From Saccharothrix ecbatanensis (GTDB taxonomy: Bacteria > Actinomycetota > Actinomycetes > Mycobacteriales > Pseudonocardiaceae), in NCBI RefSeq assembly GCF_014205015.1, contig NZ_JACHMO010000001.1, forward strand, positions 3,162,001-3,226,000: a DNA stretch of 64,000 nt. Direction: 5' to 3'. Both the position numbers and the translations under genes were made by a program. How positions within the stretch are numbered: position 1 is the stretch's first letter; the number at the start of each line of letters is the position of its first letter. This document shows, piece by piece, positions 25,048-31,764 of this stretch. The notes beneath the pieces are model-generated. The model did not search any database. It saw only the letters and a list, made by a program, of their open reading frames with translations, and was not told where the DNA came from.

Positions 25048-26991
25048 TCAGGAGTCGTCGTAGTCGCCGAGGAGCCGGTCGCCGAGCAGGACCAGCAGGT
25101 CGGCTTCCTTCTGCTCGACGGACCGGGCCTGCTCGGACAGTTGCCTGCTGTCGGCTTCGAGGCGCAGCACCAGGTCGCGGGCGCCCGCGAGATCGCCGCC
25201 CGTGGCCGAGAGGAGCTGGCCCACCCGTTCGCGCAGCAGTTCGGAGCGGTCGTTCATCTCGGCGACGGTCGGCGCCACCACGCGCACCTGCACGATCTCC
25301 GGCCTGCTGTCCCAGTCGCGGACCTTGCGGTAGCGCGACAGCCTGCGGACCAGGTCGGCGCGGACCTGTTCGCGCACCGAACCGTCCTCGACGTAGCGGT
25401 CGAGCACCTGGAGGTAGGCGTCGACCGCGTCGCGATTGGCGCGGCTGCGACGGGCTTCCCGGTTGAGGATGCCGAGCACCTCCGGGTCGCGGACGCCGAG
25501 GAGCTGCGCGTGCTGGAGGATCGCGGCGGCCTCTTCCCTGGCGGCGTCGCTCCCCGCCAGGTAGTACCTGAGCAGCCCGGCCGTCAGGTAGGTGTCGCTG
25601 AACTCGGGATCACGTTCCCGCGCCGCGCCTAGCCTGCCCAGCACCTCGGCCAGCCGGGCGTCGACCTTGGCGGCGGCCTTCGGGTCGGCCGCCCAGCGCC
25701 GCAGCAGGGCCGCGGCTCGCAGCAGGTGGACGTCGCGCAGCGTGCGGTCGAGCGCGGACGGCTCGCCGCCGCCCTCGTGCATCGCGGCCAGCCGGTCGGC
25801 CACGCTCGCCGTGAGGGCGTCATCCGGCCACGGCAGCTCGGTGGGCCCGTCCGGGTCGAGCCGCCGTGCGACCGAGGTCAGCAGCGCGTCGACGTGGCTG
25901 CCCGAGTCCGGGCGGTCCTCGATCCACGCGGCGAGCGCCAGGCCCAGTTCGGCGGAGGCGTTCATCTGTTCGCGATCGGCGGGTTCGGCGGCGAGCGCGG
26001 CCTGTTCGAGGTCCTCGAAGTGCTTGCGCGCGGCGACGACGTCCCGGTCGTACAACGCCTGCGCGCCCAGCGTGATGTGCTGGTTGCGCAGGTCGGCGGG
26101 GATCAGGTCGCGGAAGTCGCCCAGTGTCTCCACGGCGGCGAACAGCGCCGACGCGACATCGACCCGTCCGTCCCGCAACGCTTCCAGGGCGCGCCGGAAC
26201 TTGATCACGCCGAGGAGCTTGCGGAAGCGGGGCGTGAAGCCGGACGTGCCCTCGATGGCGCTCAGCACGGGCTCGGCGCCGTCGTAGTCGCGGCGCTCGG
26301 TGCGCAGGTGGGCGAGCAGGTAGGCGACCTCCGGGTTCTTCGGGTCCTCGCGGTTGAGCACGCCGAGCTGGTGCTCGGCCTCGTCGAGGTCGTCCATCCG
26401 GAACAGCGCAAACGCGGCGAAGAACCGGGCCCGTGCGCGCTGTTTGTCGGTCAACTTGTTCTCGAGGCCGGTCAGCGCGGGCACCGCCGCCGCGTAGTCG
26501 CCCGCGGCGACCAACGCCGTCGCCGCTCGCAGGGCCTGGTTGTGCTTGCGCGGCACCAAGATCTTCCGGACGACCAGGAGGCCGAGGCCGATCAGCAGCA
26601 CCGTGGCGAGGATCGTCAGCAACACGGTGGGGAGCCCGGTGTCCTCCGTGGTGTCCACTTTGGACGCCTCGTCGGCCGGGCTCGGCGCAGACGTGGCCGG
26701 TGGAGCCGACGTGTCCTGACGGGCCGACGTGTTTTGTCCGGCTGATGTCGGCGCGTTCCCGCCGGCGACCGCGAACGTGACGTTGACCGGACCGTTCGGC
26801 CCGACGATCGTGCCCCGGTAGTTCCCGCCGGGTATCGTGACGCCCGCCGGTAGCGTGGCGGTGACGACCTGGCCGGACGGCTGTTCCTGCGACGCCGTCA
26901 CTTGCGGCGCGGAGAACAACGCCAGCGCCCCGGCCAGCACCAGGGCGGGCAGGCCGATCAGCGCATGTACATGGCGAACCGTGCGCGCCAT
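25048..26991 (-). CDS. Membrane-anchored TPR protein
   Basis: The product of about 647 residues begins with a signal or TM segment (ALIGLPALVLAGALALFSA). A short presumably extracytoplasmic region of about 90 residues follows (AGVTIPGGNYRGTIVGPNGPVNVTF, then a Thr/Ser/Ala-rich stretch), and then a TM helix (VLLTILATVLLIGLGLLVV) near residue 125. The remaining 500 residues are TPR repeats (YAAAVPALTGLENKL, LDEAEHQLGVLNREDPKNPEVAYLLAHL, YDGAEPVLSAIEGTSG) facing the cytoplasm. GGGAGG precedes the ATG at 26991. It overlaps the upstream pseudokinase-TPR gene by 34 bp. It could tether the chaperone-TPR machinery to the membrane. Confidence 0.85.
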   Translation of the reverse strand: MARTVRHVHALIGLPALVLAGALALFSAPQVTASQEQPSGQVVTATLPAGVTIPGGNYRGTIVGPNGPVNVTFAVAGGNAPTSAGQNTSARQDTSAPPATSAPSPADEASKVDTTEDTGLPTVLLTILATVLLIGLGLLVVRKILVPRKHNQALRAATALVAAGDYAAAVPALTGLENKLTDKQRARARFFAAFALFRMDDLDEAEHQLGVLNREDPKNPEVAYLLAHLRTERRDYDGAEPVLSAIEGTSGFTPRFRKLLGVIKFRRALEALRDGRVDVASALFAAVETLGDFRDLIPADLRNQHITLGAQALYDRDVVAARKHFEDLEQAALAAEPADREQMNASAELGLALAAWIEDRPDSGSHVDALLTSVARRLDPDGPTELPWPDDALTASVADRLAAMHEGGGEPSALDRTLRDVHLLRAAALLRRWAADPKAAAKVDARLAEVLGRLGAARERDPEFSDTYLTAGLLRYYLAGSDAAREEAAAILQHAQLLGVRDPEVLGILNREARRSRANRDAVDAYLQVLDRYVEDGSVREQVRADLVRRLSRYRKVRDWDSRPEIVQVRVVAPTVAEMNDRSELLRERVGQLLSATGGDLAGARDLVLRLEADSRQLSEQARSVEQKEADLLVLLGDRLLGDYDDS

Positions 26992-28277
26992 TGATCTGCC
27001 TCCCAGTCGGTGAGCAAGTGGTTGCGGGCCATCCGGTCGACGCGGCGGTTGGCCTCGACGGCGGTGAGCCACGCGTTCCCGGGGTCGCGCAGCTCCACCC
27101 AGCACTGCGCGTACCCCAGCAGCGAATCGAGGTCGCCGGGGTCGGCGATCGTCGCGGCGTGGAACGCGGTGGCGGCTCCCGCCGGGTCTCCGCGCCGCAG
27201 GTGCACCAGCGCCGCCCGTCGGTGCCAGGACGCACCGTCCTCCGCGTCGAAGTCGGCGACGACCTTGAGGTCGCGCAGCAACCGCTCCTCGACCCCGTCC
27301 GCCACCGGGCCCTCGGACCGCTCGATCACGTCTTCCGCGACCAGGCACCGTTCCCGCCTCAGGTCCAGCCGTTCGGGCGCGCGGTCGACCGCCCGGGTGA
27401 GCACCCGCAGGGCCGCGGCGGGATCGGCGGCACGCAGCGCGCCCGCGAGCCAGAGCGGTTCGGTCACCGCCGCGATGGCGGTCCGCAGCTCCGCCGCGTC
27501 GCGCGGGCGGACGTCCGGTTTCAGGTGCCGGTAGTGGCGGATGGCGATGAACAGCCGCTCGACCTCCGGCGTGGTGTGCAGGTACTCCGGGATGTGCGAG
27601 CCGGTCGCGGTCGACCGCAGCAGCACGCCCCTCGCCTGGGCTTCGAGCTGGTGCTCGTCGTCGTCGGCCGCCAGCCGGGCGGGACGGCACCCCAGCACCT
27701 GCGCCGCGAGCGTGCCCAGCGCGTACGCGTCCTGGGCGCGATCGTCGAACGGGACGCCCCTGATCGTCTCGGGGGCCAGCGTCGCGACCACCGCGGCGTC
27801 GACGCCGAACAGGTCGCACGGCGACGTGACCGCCATCGGCGGGCACGGGACCAGCCACGGGCGAGCCTCGCCCGCATGCCCGACGACCACCACGCTGTGC
27901 AGCGTCATCCCCAGGGGGTGCAGCGGGCTGCGCTGCCAGTGCGCCACCGCGTCGCAGACGTCGCCCAGCACGGCCAGCCGTTCCCACCAGTCCGCCGGTG
28001 TGCCGAGCCACTCCGCCAGCGAACGCCACGCCGCGTGGACCGAGTACTCGACGTAGTAGTGCCCGTCGGACCAGCCCTCCCCCGCGACGCCGAGCACCCG
28101 GTCGTGCCCGCGTTGCCGCAGCGTGGACAGCGCCTGGCGGAACCGGCCGTCGCAGAAGCGGGGCGCGATGACCCGGACGATCCGGTCGTGCTCCCGCTCC
28201 CGGCTGGCCCGCCACAGCGTGCCGCGATCCGTGGCGCCGATCGCGGCCGCGAGCCGTATCCCCCGCAGTTCGTCCAC
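26958..28277 (-). CDS. Pseudokinase-TPR protein of the chaperone operon
   Basis: The product of about 439 residues has an N-terminal half shaped like a Ser/Thr protein kinase, with APETIRGVPFDDRAQDAYALGTLAAQVLG corresponding to subdomains VIII-IX. It lacks the HRD motif (the site reads LGMTLHSVVVV) and the DFG motif (the site reads LVPCPP), so it is probably catalytically dead. The C-terminal half is helical and TPR-like (PAAALRVLTRAVDRAPERLDLRRER, PAGAATAFHAATIADPGDLDSLLGYA). The GTG at 28277 lies 4 bp after the Hsp70 stop and is chosen over an upstream ATG inside the Hsp70 gene. A scaffolding or substrate-binding role is likely. Confidence 0.75.
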   Translation of the reverse strand: MDELRGIRLAAAIGATDRGTLWRASREREHDRIVRVIAPRFCDGRFRQALSTLRQRGHDRVLGVAGEGWSDGHYYVEYSVHAAWRSLAEWLGTPADWWERLAVLGDVCDAVAHWQRSPLHPLGMTLHSVVVVGHAGEARPWLVPCPPMAVTSPCDLFGVDAAVVATLAPETIRGVPFDDRAQDAYALGTLAAQVLGCRPARLAADDDEHQLEAQARGVLLRSTATGSHIPEYLHTTPEVERLFIAIRHYRHLKPDVRPRDAAELRTAIAAVTEPLWLAGALRAADPAAALRVLTRAVDRAPERLDLRRERCLVAEDVIERSEGPVADGVEERLLRDLKVVADFDAEDGASWHRRAALVHLRRGDPAGAATAFHAATIADPGDLDSLLGYAQCWVELRDPGNAWLTAVEANRRVDRMARNHLLTDWEADQWRARFAMYMR

Positions 28278-28281
28278 CGCG

Positions 28282-30210
28282 TCACCTGAGCTTGTGGAAC
28301 ACGTCGACGAGCTCGTCGCCGAGGTCCTCGACGTCGTCGCCACCGGCCTCCACCGCGGCCACGAACTTCACGTACGCGGCCGTCAACGTCGCCCGGTCCG
28401 CGGGCTCCAGCTGGCCGATCAGCTTGAACGAGCGGCGGGCGAAGGACTTGAACTCGTCCGGGACCGCTGCCGGCGGTGGCGGCAATGCGGGCGCAACCGG
28501 CACCGCTCCGGGAGGCTTCGGCAGGCTGCCCGGCGGCTTCGGCAGGCCGCCGACGACCGGCGTCATCGGCAGGCCGGGCGGCGGCTCGACCGGCCGCGGG
28601 GGCATGACCTCGTTGAGCAGTTCGGCGCTGCGCTCGATCTGCTCGGCGGTGGCGCGCACGTCGCACTGCACCCGGGTCTGCCAGATCTGGTTGTCGTTGA
28701 GGCACTTGACGCCGACGCCGAGCAGTCCGTTGGTGTCGATGTCGAAGGTCACCTCGAAGCGGTAGAAGCCCTTCTCCTTGGGCTCGGGCAGCACGATCGG
28801 CAGCTTCCCGATGAGGTCGTTCTCGAACGCGACGGGGTCCTCCCCCTGGAAGATCATCACGTCGATGTGGGTGGAGTTGCCGCCGTTGGTGAAGTCGCCG
28901 CGGGTCTGCCCGCCGGGGATCCGGCTGTCCTTGGGCAGGATCGGCACGAAGTCCGCGCGGTTGGCGAGGATGCCCAGCGTGTGGCTGGTGACGTCCTGCA
29001 ACAGGATCGCGCCTTCGACGGCCGCCGACTGCACCCCGTCGGCCGGGGTGATCACGATGTCGCCGCCCGCGTAGCCGTCGCTCTCCGGGAACTGGCGGGC
29101 GATCATGCCCGCGCCCTTGGCGACCACCTCGTCCGGGCTGATGTCGCTGCGGATGTCCTTGAGGTCCAGGCCGAGGTGTTCGGCCAGCATCGGGCGGATG
29201 CGGGCGATGCGGGTGGAGCCGCCGACGAGCAGCACCTGCTCGATCTCGTCGGGTTCGACGCCGTTGCTCTCGTTGGCCGAGGCGATCGCCTGGTCGAGGC
29301 ACTCCAGCGACTGGTCGAGCAGGTCCTTGATCAGCGCCTCGAACACCGCACGGGTGAGCGGCAGGTTCACGCTCAGCGTGGGGGTCAGGTAGGGCAGGTT
29401 CAGCGTCGCCGCAGTCGCCACGGACAGCTCGCGCTTGCGCATCTCGGCCTCGCGCTTGATCCGCTGCCAGATCGCCGGGTCCTGGCTGAGGTCGGCGCCG
29501 TGCTTCTCCCGGATCTCGTTGAGCACCCAGCCGGTGATCCGGTCGTCGAAGTCGCCCCCGCCCAGCCGGGAGTTCCCGCCCGTGCCCACGACGCTGACGT
29601 TGCCGGGGCTGATCTGGATGATCGACACGTCGAACGTGCCGCCGCCGAGGTCGTAGACGGCGTAGGTGTGGGTGCGCTCGTCCTCGATCTTGTCCGTGCC
29701 GAAGGACACGGCCGCGGCGGTCGGCTCGTTGAGCAGCTGGTGGACGTTGAGCCTGGCCATCCTGGCCGCGTCGTGGGTGGCGCCGCGCTGGGGCTCCTTG
29801 AAGTACGCGGGCACCGTGATCACCGCGTCGTGGATCGGCTCGCCGACGAAGTTCTCCGCCTGGCGCTTGAGCTCCATCAGGATGAACGCGGAGATCTCCT
29901 GCGGCAGGTAGTCGCGGCCCCGGAAGGGCACCCGCTTGGGTTCGCCGGGGTCACCGGGCCCGGAGGGCTCCCGCGAGTAGACGCCCATCTCCCGCTTGAC
30001 CTCGATGATCGTGTTCTCGGGGTCGCTGACCAGGTTGTTCTGCGCGGGCGCACCGACGATCACCTGACCCTCGGGGTCGAGGCCGACCACCGACGGCACC
30101 GTCTTCGTGCCGAAGGCGCTCTCGATGATGTGGGTGTCCTTGCCGTCCCAGATGGACACCGCGGAGTACGTGGTGCCGAGGTCGATCCCGATCACCTTGT
30201 GGAATGGCAT
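28282..30210 (-). CDS. Hsp70 family chaperone (DnaK-like)
   Basis: The 642-residue protein has the full Hsp70 nucleotide-binding domain: GIDLGTTYSAVSIW, VPAYFKEPQRGATHDAARMA, LNEPTAAAVSFG, DLGGGTFDVSI and LLVGGSTRI. A substrate-binding beta-domain follows (SHTLGILANRADFVPILPKDSRIP, FTNGGNSTHIDVMIFQGED). The usual helical lid is altered by a Pro/Gly-rich linker of about 45 residues before a short helical end. It is therefore not a housekeeping DnaK copy but a specialised one. The gene is 8 bp from the GrpE-like stop, inside the operon headed by the TIR gene. Confidence 0.93.
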   Translation of the reverse strand: MPFHKVIGIDLGTTYSAVSIWDGKDTHIIESAFGTKTVPSVVGLDPEGQVIVGAPAQNNLVSDPENTIIEVKREMGVYSREPSGPGDPGEPKRVPFRGRDYLPQEISAFILMELKRQAENFVGEPIHDAVITVPAYFKEPQRGATHDAARMARLNVHQLLNEPTAAAVSFGTDKIEDERTHTYAVYDLGGGTFDVSIIQISPGNVSVVGTGGNSRLGGGDFDDRITGWVLNEIREKHGADLSQDPAIWQRIKREAEMRKRELSVATAATLNLPYLTPTLSVNLPLTRAVFEALIKDLLDQSLECLDQAIASANESNGVEPDEIEQVLLVGGSTRIARIRPMLAEHLGLDLKDIRSDISPDEVVAKGAGMIARQFPESDGYAGGDIVITPADGVQSAAVEGAILLQDVTSHTLGILANRADFVPILPKDSRIPGGQTRGDFTNGGNSTHIDVMIFQGEDPVAFENDLIGKLPIVLPEPKEKGFYRFEVTFDIDTNGLLGVGVKCLNDNQIWQTRVQCDVRATAEQIERSAELLNEVMPPRPVEPPPGLPMTPVVGGLPKPPGSLPKPPGAVPVAPALPPPPAAVPDEFKSFARRSFKLIGQLEPADRATLTAAYVKFVAAVEAGGDDVEDLGDELVDVFHKLR

Positions 30211-30218
30211 GGTCGCTC

Positions 30219-31313
30219 CTACTCGCTCACCGGGTCGTCGACAGCGGGGACAGCCGGGTCGTCGGGCTTGGCGGGCTCGGCCGAGTCGGCGGGCTCGGCG
30301 GGCTCGGCGGACTTGGCGGGGCCGGCGGGGCCAGCGGGCGCGGCGGACTTGGCGGGGTCGGCGGGCTTGGCGGGCTCGGCGGACTCGGCGGGGCCGGCGG
30401 GCTTGGCGGAGCCGTCAGGCGCGGCGGGGCCGGTGGGGCCGGCGGGCTTGACGGAGCCGTCAGGCGCGGCGGGGCCGGTGGGGCCGGCGGGCTTGACGGA
30501 GCCGTCAGGCGCGGCGGGGCCGGTGGGGCCGGCGGGCTTGACGGAGCCGTCAGGCGCGGCGGGGCCGGTGGGGCCGGCGGGCTTGACGGAGCCGTCAGGC
30601 GCGGCGGGGCCGGTGGGGCCGGCGGGCTTGACGGAGCCGTCAGGCGCGGCGGGGCCGGTGGGGCCGGCGGGCTTGACGGCTCCGTCAGGCGCGGCGGGGC
30701 CGGTGGGGCCGGCGGGCTTGACGGAGCCGTCAGGCGCGGCCGGATCGGCCGCCGGGGCGGCGGCGCCGGGCCGGCTCGCTTGGATCTCCACGGTGGCCGG
30801 GGTGAGCAGCCTGCCGTCGAGCACGTAGCCCTCCTCCACGACCCGGACGACCGTGCGGGGCGCAGCACCGGGGAACGGCGACTCATCCGGGTCGAGCACA
30901 CCGACGCACCGGTGCCAGACCGGGTCGAAGACCTCGGCGCCGACGTCCACGACGATCGGCGTGGCGCCCATCCGGCCGAGCACCGCCCGCAGCGTGGCGG
31001 TCAGGCTGCGCACGTGGGTGGCGACGGCGTCGGGATCGGTGAAGTCGGCGGCGGCGATCATCGCCTCCATCGCCGCCAGCGGCGACGTCAGCTCGATCAC
31101 GAGGTCCTTGAGCGTGCGGTAGGCCAGCCCGCCGGCGACCTCCCCGCGCAGCGCGGCGACCTCGCGGCTGAGGTCGGCGGCCATCGCCTGCTGCGACTGG
31201 GCGAGCTGGTTCATCGACGCGACGACCGCGGTGTTGTCGTCGACGACCTCCTCCAGCAGCTTGGAGATCTGCTCCAGGCGTTGCTCGGTGTCGGTGCGCG
31301 TTTCCTGGTCCAT
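30219..31313 (-). CDS. GrpE-like nucleotide exchange factor with a long Pro/Ala repeat tail
   Basis: The 364-residue protein starts with a long helical region (TEQRLEQISKLLEEVVDDNTAVVASMNQLAQ) and a GrpE-like beta-domain (FDPVWHRCVGVL, then TVVRVVEEGYVLDGRLLTPATVEIQ). The beta-domain covers about residues 140-185. From about residue 190 it changes to a low-complexity tail made of repeats of PAGPTGPAAPDGSVK. Such a tail is not part of ordinary GrpE and suggests a flexible, extended linker. It is 6 bp downstream of the J-like gene and upstream of the Hsp70 gene. The exchange function is inferred from the GrpE fold. Confidence 0.85.
   Translation of the reverse strand: MDQETRTDTEQRLEQISKLLEEVVDDNTAVVASMNQLAQSQQAMAADLSREVAALRGEVAGGLAYRTLKDLVIELTSPLAAMEAMIAAADFTDPDAVATHVRSLTATLRAVLGRMGATPIVVDVGAEVFDPVWHRCVGVLDPDESPFPGAAPRTVVRVVEEGYVLDGRLLTPATVEIQASRPGAAAPAADPAAPDGSVKPAGPTGPAAPDGAVKPAGPTGPAAPDGSVKPAGPTGPAAPDGSVKPAGPTGPAAPDGSVKPAGPTGPAAPDGSVKPAGPTGPAAPDGSVKPAGPTGPAAPDGSAKPAGPAESAEPAKPADPAKSAAPAGPAGPAKSAEPAEPADSAEPAKPDDPAVPAVDDPVSE
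30409..30738 (-). repeat. 45-bp tandem repeat array coding the GrpE-like tail
   Basis: A 45-bp unit starts at 30409 and recurs at 30454, 30499, 30544, 30589, 30634, 30679 and 30724, giving seven full units and part of an eighth. The units are nearly identical at the DNA level, with one variant (GCTCCG for GAGCCG) at 30679. Each unit encodes 15 residues of the PAGPTGPAAPDGSVK type. Less regular Ala/Pro-rich repeats continue toward the C-terminus. Such an array is prone to copy-number change. Confidence 0.92.
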
Positions 31314-31319
31314 GTCCGC

Positions 31320-31757
31320 CTATCCGATCGGGCCGTCGAGGACTGAGTTGGGCGTCATGTCGGCGGTGAAGTCGTCCCGGTCCAGGTCGGACCGGGGCCG
31401 CAGGGTCACACCGCGGGCACGCAGGTGGTCGCTGATCGCCGTGTAGAGCACTTCCACCCGGTCGGCCCGGTCGGTGAAGATCCCGGCGGCGGCGTCCCGG
31501 ACGGTGAAGAAACGCAGGTGGGCGTTGTCCTGGTCGTACACGGCGCGTTTGGCGGGCCGGGCGAGCTCCTCCCCCGCGGTGTTCACCACCTTCTGCCGCG
31601 CCTCCAGCTCCGCGCGCCGGGTCGGCTCACGACGTTGCCGCTCCCGCAGCTCGCGGACCAGCGTGTCGCGGGCCTGCCGGATCTCCGCCGCGGTGGCGGT
31701 GGGCGCGACGCCGAGGACGGTGTAGAACGACTCGGCGCCCAGATCGATCATGAACAC
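31320..31757 (-). CDS. Small J-domain-like protein lacking the HPD motif
   Basis: The 145-residue protein opens with the J-domain pattern SFYTVLGVAPTATAAEIRQARDTLVREL and ends the domain with AKRAVYDQDNAH. The HPD loop expected between helices II and III is absent; the sequence there reads RERQRREPTR. Canonical J-proteins need HPD to stimulate Hsp70 ATPase. This one may bind Hsp70 without stimulating it, or act as a decoy. It lies between the large TPR gene (8 bp upstream) and the GrpE-like gene. A GTG at 31757 or ATG at 31751 starts it. Confidence 0.8.
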   Translation of the reverse strand: MFMIDLGAESFYTVLGVAPTATAAEIRQARDTLVRELRERQRREPTRRAELEARQKVVNTAGEELARPAKRAVYDQDNAHLRFFTVRDAAAGIFTDRADRVEVLYTAISDHLRARGVTLRPRSDLDRDDFTADMTPNSVLDGPIG

Positions 31758-31764
31758 GGTCCGC

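Noticed and set aside
25048..28215. A 1055-codon frame extending far upstream of the membrane TPR protein.
   Set aside because: The upstream part shadows the pseudokinase-TPR gene. A signal-like N-terminus and strong SD at 26991 define the real start.
30409..30738. The repeat array was considered as a CRISPR.
   Set aside because: There are no unique spacers; units are contiguous 45-bp copies that keep the coding frame.
28123..30828. A plus-strand frame of about 900 codons opposite the Hsp70 and GrpE-like genes.
   Set aside because: It is the antisense of strongly conserved Hsp70 sequence, and its repeat region is only the complement of the GrpE tail repeats.
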